Virus record (IMG/VR): IMGVR_UViG_3300030099_005335
Coordinates: 1 to 48,202 of that record
Source of the DNA: a virus
Strand: one strand, 5' to 3'
Length of the DNA: 48,202 bases
The notes under the pieces are model-generated. The model ran no database searches, had not been told where the DNA came from, and saw only the letters and a list, made by a program, of their open reading frames with translations. Positions 1-7,849 of this stretch are shown here, in pieces (the first letter of the stretch is position 1; each line of letters opens with the position of its first letter). A program made the translations under genes and the position numbers.

Positions 1-12
1 GGTACGCAGAAG
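1..12. other. Left genome end, candidate cos overhang
   Basis: The 12-mer GGTACGCAGAAG opens the window and also closes it at 48191-48202. Twelve bases is the length of the lambda cos overhang, and the 12-mer is followed by CGCG, as I recall the lambda overhang is. A read library in which 5' overhangs were filled in would give exactly this terminal repeat. The nearby terminase is of the lambda GpA type. An assembler overlap is the alternative, although 12 is short for a k-mer overlap. Confidence 0.65.
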
Positions 13-308
13 CGCGTTCTCCACAGACTCAGCAAGTTATCTAAGACCGTTTAACGGGTACAACGGTGAATCCAACAATTGATTAACTCCCCCGATGTGC
101 TAGTATGTTGTGTGAGGTAATCATTTTAGTAGGTTAATTTTATGATTAAGTATATGATTTTATTATTTTTTACTGTGGCGGCACACCCCCACCCCCGAAC
201 TTTTTTGATATTGGTTTGGTTAGTGATCATCTATAAAAATAAAAAAAATATAAAAAATTGGCTGTTACACTGGTGAGCGCCTGTAACGCAAGGCAATACA
301 GCGATATT
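13..308. other. Non-coding cos-to-terminase leader
   Basis: No convincing gene lies here. The stretch holds an operator-like site (54-67, with a further half-site at 46-51), a candidate rightward promoter (79-106), a C-rich run (184-196) and a very A-rich run (234-257). By analogy with lambda, the binding site for the small terminase subunit (cosB) is expected in this region, but I could not identify repeated terminase-binding motifs. Confidence 0.6.
79..106 (+). promoter_or_regulatory. Candidate rightward (packaging/head) promoter
   Basis: A TTGATT -35 box (79-84), a 16-bp spacer and a TAGTAT -10 box (101-106) preceded by TGC (extended -10) resemble a sigma-70 promoter. The operator-like site ACGGGT-AC-AACGGT (54-67) ends just upstream of the -35 box, where an activator could sit, rather than inside the promoter as at the early genes. 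Assigned by eye only. Confidence 0.4.
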
Positions 309-488
309 ATGCGCTGTGAATCATGCAACTTAACGTGGGACGTAAACGACCCTGAACCGCCTAAGTGTTTAACGGGTAGGGAAAAATTTTTAAGACTTAG
401 AGATAAACTACATGAGCAGACCAACGAGTCAGGCAGCAGTTGCACTACGTGCAGCGGAACGGTCAGTAGAAAAAGCCAAGACGTATAA
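309..488 (+). CDS. Small zinc-ribbon protein
   Basis: This is a 59-residue protein whose N-terminus has two Cys pairs (CESC at residues 3-6 and a later Cys after a DPEPPKC stretch), so it may bind zinc. Short phage proteins of the form CxxCxxxWDxxDPxPPxC are common near terminase or replication genes and have no known function. The frame is open further upstream, with non-ATG starts at 258 (TTG) and 273 (GTG). I chose the ATG at 309 because it places the Cys motif at the N-terminus, but its ribosome binding site is poor. The 3' end overlaps the small terminase gene by about 77 bases, which is unusually long, so one of the two starts may be wrong. Confidence 0.5.
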   Translation: MRCESCNLTWDVNDPEPPKCLTGREKFLRLRDKLHEQTNESGSSCTTCSGTVSRKSQDV

Positions 489-1008
489 GTCACCGTATAA
501 CAATACGCCGGGCAAACTAATGACGTTAAAAGAAATATTAGAGTTAACGGGTTTATCCCAAGGCTTTATAAGTAAGTTACGTAAAGAGGGTATGCCTGTT
601 TTAGAGCTACCGGGCAGACGTGACTTGCGCTACAACTCAAGTATGGTTCTGAACTATATTCACGAACGAGAAATTAAAAAGGTACAGGCCAATTTAACCG
701 AAGCCATACCAGAAGTTAACCACGCCCAAGAAATGGCCGAAGCCCAACGACGCAAAGCAGTGGCCGAAGCTGTTCTAAGTGAAATTAAAGTAGCAAAGGA
801 ACAAGGCTTGGTTGCTAATATTGACGACCTAATGGGTAACTTTTCAGAAGCCATAACAAACGTACGTGGGGCGTTAATGTCATTCAGAGCAAGATTGCCC
901 GGTATGCTGGCGCATTCTAGTGAAGAAGAGATAGCAGAAATTTTAGACCGTGAAGTTAAAGACACATTAAATAGCTTAGTGGAATATAACCATGAATACC
1001 GAGATTAA
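412..1008 (+). CDS. Terminase small subunit (Nu1-like)
   Basis: A 198-residue DNA-packaging protein that should recognise the cos site and load the large subunit. Residues about 37-80 form a helix-turn-helix (MTLKEILELTG, then LSQGFISKLRKEGMP and an LPGRRDLRY wing), like the winged helix of lambda gpNu1 (181 aa). The middle (about 90-130) is a charged helix rich in Ala, Glu and Lys, suitable for oligomer contacts. The C-terminal part (RARLPGMLA) resembles the Nu1-family domain that contacts the large subunit. It lies two genes before a GpA-type large terminase, which supports the call. The last 17 bases overlap the next gene. Confidence 0.8.
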   Translation: MSRPTSQAAVALRAAERSVEKAKTYKSPYNNTPGKLMTLKEILELTGLSQGFISKLRKEGMPVLELPGRRDLRYNSSMVLNYIHEREIKKVQANLTEAIPEVNHAQEMAEAQRRKAVAEAVLSEIKVAKEQGLVANIDDLMGNFSEAITNVRGALMSFRARLPGMLAHSSEEEIAEILDREVKDTLNSLVEYNHEYRD

Positions 1009-1504
1009 AAAAGGTTATCGCTATTCTAACGTTGCACGTGGAATGGTTAGCGAATTGAAGTTTAACAAAGTAGCGGATATTGCGGGTGTAACTGGCGAGT
1101 TTGTTCGCAAGTGTATTCACCGTTATTACGTTCGTGGATTTAACGAAAAAGATATTTGTGCAATTTTTCTTGATGGTGAGTCGGGCAACCTGAACCGGGA
1201 TATTTACCGATTTAGATATGTTGCGTCAGATTTTGAAGAATTAAAAGACGAACCGGGTATCATAAATAAACTTGAACAAGGTAAAGTCAGCCAGCGAAAA
1301 TTAGAAATACTTATTTCACGTACGAACATACGTAGCCCTAAAGTAATACAGATGCTTTATGATCATTACGTAGTTGGTGAGTCAATCAATGATATTCGTA
1401 TAAGAGGTAAGTTCGTTAAGTCAAACATGAACCGAGATTTTAAGCGCGTACAGCAATCGGCTGATGTATTCGAAGAATTATACATTCTAGAATTTAATCA
1501 GTAA
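992..1504 (+). CDS. Tandem PapB/FocB-like regulator
   Basis: A 170-residue protein between the two terminase genes. The C-terminal half (about residues 100-165: RTNIRSPKVIQMLYDHYVVG, then NMNRDFKRVQ and a closing FEELY) closely follows the pattern of PapB-type adhesin-biosynthesis regulators (a helix ending in ALRDYLVLG, then a recognition helix and a RLQRL-type helix). The N-terminal half (about 28-85: VTGEFVRKCIHRYYVRG, then NLNRDIYRFRYV and FEEL) shows the same pattern, so the protein looks like an internal duplication of one DNA-binding domain. PapB proteins bind AT-rich DNA as oligomers. A role in packaging or in late gene control is possible; neither is shown. Start ATG overlaps the small terminase gene by 17 bases. 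Confidence 0.6.
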   Translation: MNTEIKKGYRYSNVARGMVSELKFNKVADIAGVTGEFVRKCIHRYYVRGFNEKDICAIFLDGESGNLNRDIYRFRYVASDFEELKDEPGIINKLEQGKVSQRKLEILISRTNIRSPKVIQMLYDHYVVGESINDIRIRGKFVKSNMNRDFKRVQQSADVFEELYILEFNQ

Positions 1505-1520
1505 TGGTACAGGTGAAATA

Positions 1521-3512
1521 ATGTTAATAGAAGATTTTGACGTACTCGCCACCAGCGACGAAGCCAAACTAGAAATAGAATCGGGCATAACCGATATATT
1601 TAATACGATGTTTAAGCCACCACCAGAACTAAACTTGGTTGAGTGGGCAGACACATATCGTAAATTACCTGATAACTCCGCTGAACCCGGCCAATGGAAA
1701 ACCAGCCGCGTACCACCAGCAAAACAACCCATGTTGAGTATCAGTGACCCTAACGTGCAAGAAGTCACAGTAATGTCATGCATCCAGTTAATGAAAACAG
1801 AACTCATGCTTAACACTGCTTTGTACTTCATTCACCAAGAACCTAGCCCAATGATGTATGTAGCGCCTAAGTCGGATATAGCGCAAGCATGGTCAAAGGA
1901 ACGCCTAGTAAAATCAGTAAACGCCACACCTGTTGTACGTAAAGTGTTTAGTGACAACCGACGAGGTGAGGGTAACACCATATTACAGAAACAGTTTCCC
2001 GGTGGACAAATATCGATTGTATCAGCGCGTAACCCTGACGATTTAGCAATGCGGGCATGTAGAATCATGCTTTTTGATGAATGTGATAAATACCCCGCTA
2101 ACGTTGGTGCTGGTGAGGGTGGTAGCGGTGGTGAGGGTGACCCTATTGCTGTTGCATGGGGTCGTTCGACTACATACGGGCGTAGGGCTAAAAAAATTAC
2201 CGCATGTTCACCAACGGTGCAGGGTCGCTCACGTATCGAGCAAGAATTTTTAGCTGGTAACCAGTGTCACTATCACATGCCCTGCCCTAACTGTGGTCAC
2301 AGTAAGCAGATACTATGGGAAGATATAGTAATACCTGTAGATAAGGCAAGTGGTGAATACTTGGTTGATGAAGCCCATATATTTTGCACTGAGTGTAAAC
2401 ACCAATGGACAGAAGCCGAGAGACACAGAGCTATTAAAGCTGGTGTATGGGTTGCTAAACGCCCACACGTTAAACGTCACCATAGCTACCACGTTAGTTC
2501 AATAGCCAGCCCGTTTACGCCTATCGTAACGTTAGCAACCGAGTTTGTTAATGCAATCGGTAACCCACAGCTATTAAAAGCTTTTTATAATACGCGTATG
2601 GCTCGAACATGGCGTGAAGACGGCGAACAGCCAGATTGGGAAGTTTTATACAGTCGCCGCGAATCTTATACCATTGGCAATATACCAGAGGGCGGATTGA
2701 TGCTTACCATGGGTATTGATGTGCAAAAAGATGGCATCTATTATGAGGTTGTAGCCTATGGCCGCCGTAAAGTATCTTGGTCAGTTGATAAAGGCTATAT
2801 GGTTGGTGATATTGAAGAAGACGAGTTCAGAGAAGAAATCAAAAAGTTATGGGATACTGCGTATACTAATCACGTTGGTATTGAAATACAGTGCGAAAAA
2901 ATCTGTATTGACTCAGGTTATAAAACCGCAGCCGTTTACAGCCTTGTACGTGAGTACGGCCAGAATGAACGAGTACATGCCGTTAAAGGTGATCAAGAGT
3001 CTAGGCTTAAAACTTTTCTTGGTACACCTGTTGCTGTTGACGTTAACTATAACGGTCAGCGCATAGCAAGGGGTCTAATGCTATGGCACGTGGGTAGTTC
3101 AGTGATTAAAGACCAGTTCTATTCTTGGTTAGGATTAAAGACACCAACGGAAGAAAAGTTAAAAGCTGGTGGCCGCTGGCCTAGTGGCTATTGTCACTTC
3201 CCTGAATACGACGAGGAATATTTTAAACAGATAACCGCTGAACAAAAAGAACGCCGAGAAAATAAAAAAGGTTTTGAGGTTGAGGAATGGGTTAAAACCC
3301 GTAAAGACAACCACTTACTAGATTGCCGAGTTTATGCACGTGCTGGCGCTGCCATGCTGCAAATAGACCGCATGACGGATTTACATTGGGATGAACGCGA
3401 GCAGTTATATTGTGTTAAAGTTGACGCACCTAATGTAAACAGCGATACTAACGCTAATACTACAAATTCAGGCGGAAGACAACGCCGCAAGTCAAGTTAT
3501 TGGGATAAATAA
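1521..3512 (+). CDS. Terminase large subunit (GpA family)
   Basis: The 663-residue packaging motor that should translocate DNA into proheads and cut it at cos. It matches the lambda gpA family in length (lambda 641 aa) and in pattern: an N-terminal LNLVEWADTYRKLP segment, an ATPase region with LMKTELMLNT after TVMSCIQ, a Walker B-like IMLFDECDKYP (about residue 187), a Cys pair region MPCPNCGHSKQILWED followed by HIFCTECKHQW (zinc-like), and a nuclease region with GIDVQKDGIYYEV. A TGA-free spacing and AGGTGA ribosome binding site precede the ATG. GpA-type terminases generally make cohesive ends, which agrees with the 12-base terminal repeat. Confidence 0.95.
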   Translation: MLIEDFDVLATSDEAKLEIESGITDIFNTMFKPPPELNLVEWADTYRKLPDNSAEPGQWKTSRVPPAKQPMLSISDPNVQEVTVMSCIQLMKTELMLNTALYFIHQEPSPMMYVAPKSDIAQAWSKERLVKSVNATPVVRKVFSDNRRGEGNTILQKQFPGGQISIVSARNPDDLAMRACRIMLFDECDKYPANVGAGEGGSGGEGDPIAVAWGRSTTYGRRAKKITACSPTVQGRSRIEQEFLAGNQCHYHMPCPNCGHSKQILWEDIVIPVDKASGEYLVDEAHIFCTECKHQWTEAERHRAIKAGVWVAKRPHVKRHHSYHVSSIASPFTPIVTLATEFVNAIGNPQLLKAFYNTRMARTWREDGEQPDWEVLYSRRESYTIGNIPEGGLMLTMGIDVQKDGIYYEVVAYGRRKVSWSVDKGYMVGDIEEDEFREEIKKLWDTAYTNHVGIEIQCEKICIDSGYKTAAVYSLVREYGQNERVHAVKGDQESRLKTFLGTPVAVDVNYNGQRIARGLMLWHVGSSVIKDQFYSWLGLKTPTEEKLKAGGRWPSGYCHFPEYDEEYFKQITAEQKERRENKKGFEVEEWVKTRKDNHLLDCRVYARAGAAMLQIDRMTDLHWDEREQLYCVKVDAPNVNSDTNANTTNSGGRQRRKSSYWDK

Positions 3513-3515
3513 TAT

Positions 3516-3731
3516 ATGGCCTTTTCACCAGAAGAAATACAGGACGCAAAGCGGTTTTTACTACAAAACGTGCTGCGCGTTCGTGAGGGGAACACATGGG
3601 TTGAGTATGGTAGTGCGGCAGAATTACGCCGCTCTATCGCTGACGCCGAGCGAGATATGGCTAACAGCACTAAACCTCAAGGTACACGCTTTGCACACGT
3701 AAGTTCGGGGTACTATAACGATGGCTACTAA
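3516..3731 (+). CDS. gpW-like head-tail joining protein
   Basis: A 71-residue protein in the position of lambda gpW (68 aa), directly between terminase and portal. It shows the family pattern: helical N-terminus (MAFSPEEIQDAKRFLLQNVL), a small hairpin with VEYGSAAELRRSIADAE, and a C-terminal tail ending in a Tyr-rich SSGYY segment, like the GFYV end of gpW. gpW seals the portal vertex after packaging so that the tail can attach. Its 3' end overlaps the portal gene by 11 bases. Confidence 0.8.
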   Translation: MAFSPEEIQDAKRFLLQNVLRVREGNTWVEYGSAAELRRSIADAERDMANSTKPQGTRFAHVSSGYYNDGY

Positions 3732-5220
3732 TTTACTAGATAGAGTTGTGGGGTACTTCAACCCCGAAGCTGGCCTAAAGCGTGAGCAAGCTAGAATTGC
3801 TACAGAGCAAGTGCGTGAATACAACGCCGCTAGCCGTGGTCGCAGACGTGGTAATTTACGCAATCGTAACAGCAGTGCAGCTAATGAAGTAAGTAAGGCC
3901 GCCGACCGTTTAGCTGGTATCAGTCAAGAGCTTGTGCGTAATAATCCATTAGCTCAACGCATTAAAATGATTATGGCTAGTAACGTTGCGGGTGATGGTA
4001 TTCGCGTGGATATTAATGGGAGTAATCAACGAGTTAACGCAGACTTTACAAATTACTTTGAGGGATGGGCTAATTCAACAGCATGTGACTTTGACGGCCA
4101 TTATAATCTGTTTGGCCTACAATGGCTTATGATTGCTACTATTGTTGAGTCGGGCGGCGTGTTGGTTCGCTTCCATATCAATAACGCACAACGTTACCCA
4201 CTTAGCTTACAGTTAATTGAACAGACGTATCTTGATACCACAATGGACACGCAGAAGACTAGTGGCGGTGGACAGATACTTGATGGCATTGAATACAATT
4301 CAACAGGACAGATTATACGCTATCATATACGTATTGATAATAACGGTACAAACACAGATGGTGTTTTAACACGTCGTAATTATGTACGCGGTAGTGAAAT
4401 GGTACACATCTTCCGTAAAGAGCGTCCGGGTCAACACTTAGGTGTATCTTGGTTAGCACAGATAGCAAACCACCTAGACCGTTACGATACATTGCAAGAT
4501 GCTAAAGTAACACAGCAGCAGATAGCAGCGTGTTTAGCTGTATTAGTAACAGAGGGCAATAGTAACCTTGGCACTAAAACTGATAGCCCGTTAATTGATA
4601 GGGTTGAACCGGGGATGATAGAATATGTACCAGAGGGTACAACTGTTAACACCGTTACACCTCCACGCGCCGATGATGCCAGTAGTTTTATCACAGAACT
4701 TAAAAATGATATTGCTGTAGGTGCAGGCTTAAACTACCAGCAGCTAACGGGTGATTACAGCCGTTTTAACTTTGCGTCAGGTCGAATGGGTAAGATTGAA
4801 TTTAACTTACTGCTTGATATGGCTCAGAAATTCATGCTTTTGCCAGCTTTAAATGTAATAATGGATAGGCTATTCTCTATATATCAATTGCAAGCTGGTA
4901 CTAATGCTAGAATAGAAGCTGAATGGGTATTCCCGCCACGCGCAGCAGTTGACCCGGGTGAAGAAGTTGAAACGGTTAAGAACAAGGTTCGTAGTGCGCT
5001 AATGACGCCACAAACTGCGGCTAAAATGTTTGGCACTAAGCTTGAGAGCGTTGTAACAGGTTGGGAAGACGCACTAGAATTAATGGGTGACCTTTCGTTT
5101 GACATACGACCTGACCAATTTAGTTCGGCAGGCAATCAACTAAATGCAGATGATGCAGCTAGTAGTAATGCTGGTGGAACAAATGCAAAAGATAATAATA
5201 ATAATAACGACGATAACTAA
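3721..5220 (+). CDS. Portal protein (lambda gpB family)
   Basis: A 499-residue portal protein, which should form the dodecameric ring through which DNA enters the head. It follows the lambda-family portal pattern: an Arg-rich N-terminus (ASRGRRRGNLRNRNSS), then RNNPLAQRIKMIMASNVAGD, a central WLAQIANHLDRYDTLQDAKV and a LNYQQLTGDYSRFNFASGRM segment (about residues 340-358), which is a signature of this family. The last 20 residues are Asn/Asp-rich low complexity. Unlike lambda, no gpC-like protease follows; the protease is fused to the capsid gene further on, and lysis genes come between. Confidence 0.92.
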   Translation: MATNLLDRVVGYFNPEAGLKREQARIATEQVREYNAASRGRRRGNLRNRNSSAANEVSKAADRLAGISQELVRNNPLAQRIKMIMASNVAGDGIRVDINGSNQRVNADFTNYFEGWANSTACDFDGHYNLFGLQWLMIATIVESGGVLVRFHINNAQRYPLSLQLIEQTYLDTTMDTQKTSGGGQILDGIEYNSTGQIIRYHIRIDNNGTNTDGVLTRRNYVRGSEMVHIFRKERPGQHLGVSWLAQIANHLDRYDTLQDAKVTQQQIAACLAVLVTEGNSNLGTKTDSPLIDRVEPGMIEYVPEGTTVNTVTPPRADDASSFITELKNDIAVGAGLNYQQLTGDYSRFNFASGRMGKIEFNLLLDMAQKFMLLPALNVIMDRLFSIYQLQAGTNARIEAEWVFPPRAAVDPGEEVETVKNKVRSALMTPQTAAKMFGTKLESVVTGWEDALELMGDLSFDIRPDQFSSAGNQLNADDAASSNAGGTNAKDNNNNNDDN

Positions 5221-5263
5221 CCGCTAACGTTAGTTGTCTAAAGCAACTAGCGTAGGCCATATT

Positions 5264-5662
5264 ATGAGTGACAATAAAATGACACCAGCACAGGAAAAAG
5301 CATTGTTTGATGATATGAAAGAACTTAAAGAAAGGTCTAATCAAACAAGCACTACCATCGCTTTGATGGAGCAGCAAATGACCTACTTGGTTAATTCTTT
5401 TAAAGAAATTGGTAAGCTGGTTACTAAGTCTGAACTTGACGAGTTTAAGGAAGATACTAGCGATAAAGTAGAGAAATTGCGTTTGCGCCTTAAGGTCTTA
5501 GAAGAAGACAAAATAAAGCGTGAAACAATTGAACTGTTAACTACTAATCGTCAAAAATGGTGGTCTGATAATTGGCATAAAGTGTTTATGGTAGTTGTCG
5601 TTTGTGTACCGTCATTCGTGGCGATTTATAACTTAATTAATGTTCCAGTAAAAGGGGGTTAG
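5264..5662 (+). CDS. Coiled-coil protein with C-terminal membrane anchor
   Basis: A 132-residue protein from the ATG at 5264, which has a TAGG ribosome binding site; an in-frame TTG at 5234 would add ten residues. Residues about 10-95 are strongly charged and heptad-like (coiled coil), followed by a Trp-rich KWWSDNWHK segment and one membrane helix (VFMVVVVCVPSFVAIYNLI). The layout resembles XhlA-type haemolysin/holin-associated proteins. Being directly before the spanin genes, with one base between, it is probably part of the lysis module, but this is by context. Confidence 0.6.
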   Translation: MSDNKMTPAQEKALFDDMKELKERSNQTSTTIALMEQQMTYLVNSFKEIGKLVTKSELDEFKEDTSDKVEKLRLRLKVLEEDKIKRETIELLTTNRQKWWSDNWHKVFMVVVVCVPSFVAIYNLINVPVKGG

Positions 5663-5663
5663 A

Positions 5664-6110
5664 ATGAACTTAAGAATGTTGGGTATCGTTGCGGCCATTG
5701 CTGGTGTTCTAGCCGCGTTCGTATTTCTCTATGAGCTTGGCTATGATGCTGGTGAAAATAATCAAAAAGCCATGATGCAAAAGGCTGTTGATGCAAACCG
5801 CGAACAGTACGACGAGAAGTTAAAAGCTCGACTTAAAAAAATGCAGACTGACTATAAGGCTAGTTTAAGGCTGTATCGGGATTACGAAGCAAAAAGGGCG
5901 AGTGATGCTATTGCTCGCGCCAAACTTGAATTAGAAGCAGAGGGCAAATCTAATGAAATTACAAATCGTATACAGCAAGTCGTGCAAACTAGCGATTGTT
6001 CTAGCGTCAACGCTGATACTTACCGGGTGTATTGGGACACAAGACGAATTGTACTTGACCCCCGAAGTACCAGAAATCCCGAAGATAACAACACCGACCC
6101 CAGCAATTGA
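5664..6110 (+). CDS. i-spanin (Rz-like)
   Basis: A 148-residue inner-membrane spanin subunit. It has one N-terminal membrane helix (residues about 6-25, LGIVAAIAGVLAAFVFLYEL) and then a long periplasmic helix rich in Lys, Glu, Arg and Ala (about 30-110), as Rz has. Spanins fuse the inner and outer membranes at the last step of lysis of gram-negative hosts. The o-spanin gene starts inside this gene in the +1 frame and runs past its end, the classic overlapping Rz/Rz1 arrangement. A strong AAGGGGG ribosome binding site precedes the ATG. Confidence 0.8.
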   Translation: MNLRMLGIVAAIAGVLAAFVFLYELGYDAGENNQKAMMQKAVDANREQYDEKLKARLKKMQTDYKASLRLYRDYEAKRASDAIARAKLELEAEGKSNEITNRIQQVVQTSDCSSVNADTYRVYWDTRRIVLDPRSTRNPEDNNTDPSN

Positions 6111-6285
6111 ACCAGCTTTACTAGTCCCTTGTTACCTTGACTTAATGCCTGTTGTATCTGATACTAAAGACCTACGCGATATGCTACGCGCTGACGTAAA
6201 AACATTCAACCGTCAGCAGCGGTGCTATATCCGTCAACTAAACTTAATAGAAGCGGTGAAAGCACGTGAGCAAAGGCAAAACTAA
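5953..6285 (+). CDS. o-spanin lipoprotein (Rz1-like)
   Basis: A 110-residue lipoprotein read in the +1 frame from within the i-spanin gene. Its signal peptide (KLAIVLASTLILTGC) ends in the lipobox LTGC, so Cys26 should be lipidated and the protein should sit in the outer membrane. A Pro-rich stretch (VPEIPKITTPTPAIEP) follows, as in Rz1 proteins. It is longer than lambda Rz1 (60 aa precursor), and its second half (about 60-105) is a charged helix with Cys residues. Partner of the preceding i-spanin. Confidence 0.85.
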   Translation: MKLQIVYSKSCKLAIVLASTLILTGCIGTQDELYLTPEVPEIPKITTPTPAIEPALLVPCYLDLMPVVSDTKDLRDMLRADVKTFNRQQRCYIRQLNLIEAVKAREQRQN

Positions 6286-6289
6286 TATT

Positions 6290-6526
6290 ATGTTTGGTTT
6301 TATTACCGAACAGCCAATATATAAAACGTTACAAGATTTATGCGTTGTTCAAGTAGCATCGCTTTTTTATTGTGTGTATATCTGTGAACGCATTCTAACG
6401 CGTTTAGACGGGTTTAGTGGCGATGAATTGGGGTTAGGATTAGCGACAGTTTATTTAGGGTTTCTAGGTACTGTTGTGGGCGCATTTATAAGGGCTGCAA
6501 TGGATATTACAGCCCGGTATAAATGA
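6290..6526 (+). CDS. Small two-helix membrane protein, holin candidate
   Basis: A 78-residue protein with two membrane segments (about VVQVASLFYCVYICERIL and LGLATVYLGFLGTVVGAFI), separated by a short acidic loop. Size and topology fit a class II holin, which would let the endolysin reach the cell wall. I chose the ATG at 6290; an in-frame GTG at 6266 would give 86 residues. It lies directly after the spanins and runs tail to tail with the minus-strand cassette. A GGGCTG/CAGCCC hairpin (6492-6515) lies in its last codons. No holin family was recognised. Confidence 0.5.
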   Translation: MFGFITEQPIYKTLQDLCVVQVASLFYCVYICERILTRLDGFSGDELGLGLATVYLGFLGTVVGAFIRAAMDITARYK

Positions 6527-6808
6527 TTATTTAAAGTCTATTGGCGGGTTAAAGTGCTGCATTACTTCACGCAATGGTTCAACTTGCAAAATAACCCACG
6601 GTTTTAAACCGCCTTGTATGTGTTCGATAATTTCACTAGATGATGATAGCTCAACTATTCCACGCCCTGCATAATCAGATTTTAGCTGCTCTGTTTCTTT
6701 ATCAGCTAAAACCAGCACTCTGTGATTTTGAATAAGTGGTGCATCAGGGAACCGCTCTACTAATTCATCTACCCACTGCTCTTGTGGGATTATTGCGTAT
6801 TTACTCAT
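6527..6808 (-). CDS. Unknown protein, third gene of the minus cassette
   Basis: A 93-residue protein of unrecognised family. It has no membrane segment or signal peptide; the sequence is a mixed alpha/beta type (EQWVDELVERFP, then VLVLADKETEQLKSDYAG). The start at 6808 overlaps the stop of the upstream gene as ATGA and has a GGGAG ribosome binding site, so translation is probably coupled. Its stop is next to the stop of the convergent holin candidate, with no spacer. Confidence 0.7.
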   Translation of the reverse strand: MSKYAIIPQEQWVDELVERFPDAPLIQNHRVLVLADKETEQLKSDYAGRGIVELSSSSEIIEHIQGGLKPWVILQVEPLREVMQHFNPPIDFK

Positions 6809-7425
6809 GGTAATTGCTCCCACTCATCGCCTGTGTAGTTAATCATAGTAGCGTTAACGTTACCAACTGTTGCTAATTGCGTAGCGCCTTGGGATTTATT
6901 GGTTAGGGGGATTTGATTTGTTAGGACGCCACCCTTAAAAACCTCAAGGTCTTTTATTGAGCCACCAAAGAACTCAATAAAATTAAAACGCGAACCTAGA
7001 ACACTAAGGTTTGAGTTACTTTTTATTGCAATTTCTATTTCATGAAATTCACCATCGTATATTGGCGGCGTTGAACCACTTGCATATTGAAAACCATCAA
7101 TTTTAAGGCTGTTAATAATCGCATCCCTAAAAGAAATCGATCCATTATCATTTAGAATAAAAAACAACCTATTGAAGCTGCCGCTTGCGTCATCAATAAC
7201 ATATTGAAAGCTGCCGATCAATGCGCTGACGTTCACGCTTAACCTTACTATGTCACCCGATGTGAGCGGAATAGACTCGCTCAACTGCCAATGCTTAGTA
7301 GCTCCGTCCAATCTAGCTACAAACTGCTCTGGCGACGGTGTTACTGGGTCAATTAAAAACCCGTCTAACGGCTCTACAGGTGAGAAGTCCGCAAGGTAGG
7401 GTACAACAGGTTCAAAGTCGCTCAT
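6805..7425 (-). CDS. Lectin-like (LamG/concanavalin-type) structural protein candidate
   Basis: A 206-residue protein. Residues about 40-160 alternate strand-like segments in a way that resembles LamG/concanavalin-like jelly-roll domains (GDIVRLSVNVSALIGSFQYV, then DGEFHEIEIAIKSN and FIEFFGGSIKDLEVF). Such domains in phages usually occur in appendage or decoration proteins that bind glycans. The C-terminus (NKSQGATQLATVGNVNATM) also looks like tail or fibre tips. No enzyme motif is seen. The ATG overlaps the upstream stop as TAATG. The call rests on pattern only. Confidence 0.45.
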   Translation of the reverse strand: MSDFEPVVPYLADFSPVEPLDGFLIDPVTPSPEQFVARLDGATKHWQLSESIPLTSGDIVRLSVNVSALIGSFQYVIDDASGSFNRLFFILNDNGSISFRDAIINSLKIDGFQYASGSTPPIYDGEFHEIEIAIKSNSNLSVLGSRFNFIEFFGGSIKDLEVFKGGVLTNQIPLTNKSQGATQLATVGNVNATMINYTGDEWEQLP

Positions 7426-7802
7426 TAGTAGCCCCCATGGGAATTAACAGTTAATTTATAATATTGTGCTGCACCCATTGTTGTAATACCTGTGAAGTCT
7501 AGCCGTACTGTTTGAATACTACCCTGCACACTAGGGCGCGGATAAGTTGCACTACCTAACGTTAGTTCACCGTCCGCATTATCGCCAACTGATACGCGAC
7601 CGAACTGCACACCGTTGTCACTTACTTCAAACTGAACTATACCTCCCATGTCTACCATTGACACAGGGTTGGTTAACTCTTCGTCTGAGTAAAAAATTAA
7701 ACTCATGTAATGGCGCTCGTAAGACAACTTTATGTTATCTAATAAAGCAATTTGCGAATTGTCTGAAATTAGTCCTGTTTTTACATATGTATGGTGGTTC
7801 AT
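7425..7802 (-). CDS. Unknown beta-rich protein, first gene of the minus cassette
   Basis: A 125-residue beta-rich protein without cysteine clusters or membrane segments. The pattern (IVQFEVSDNGVQFGRVSVG, then PRPSVQGSIQTVRLDFTGI) resembles small virion surface or decoration proteins, which is only an impression. It has an AGAGGA ribosome binding site. The cassette of three coupled genes points against all neighbouring head genes and seems to have its own promoter, so it is likely an acquired unit. Confidence 0.6.
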   Translation of the reverse strand: MNHHTYVKTGLISDNSQIALLDNIKLSYERHYMSLIFYSDEELTNPVSMVDMGGIVQFEVSDNGVQFGRVSVGDNADGELTLGSATYPRPSVQGSIQTVRLDFTGITTMGAAQYYKLTVNSHGGY

Positions 7803-7819
7803 TGTTTAATCCTCTTTTA

Positions 7820-7849
7820 GTATTAGTTTCAAGTGTAATTAGTAATCAA
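7820..7849 (-). promoter_or_regulatory. Candidate promoter of the minus cassette
   Basis: On the minus strand a TTGATT -35 box (7849-7844), an 18-bp spacer and a TAATAC -10 box (7825-7820) lie about 20 bases before the first cassette gene. No operator-like repeat overlaps it, unlike the divergent capsid promoter. Confidence 0.35.

Noticed and set aside
258-308. TTG start of the zinc-ribbon gene at 258
   Set aside because: It follows an A-rich run without a ribosome binding site; ATG 309 puts the Cys motif at the N-terminus, though this remains uncertain.
2758-3066. 102-residue frame inside the large terminase gene
   Set aside because: It is a shifted shadow of the terminase, with no ribosome binding site and no plausible protein pattern.
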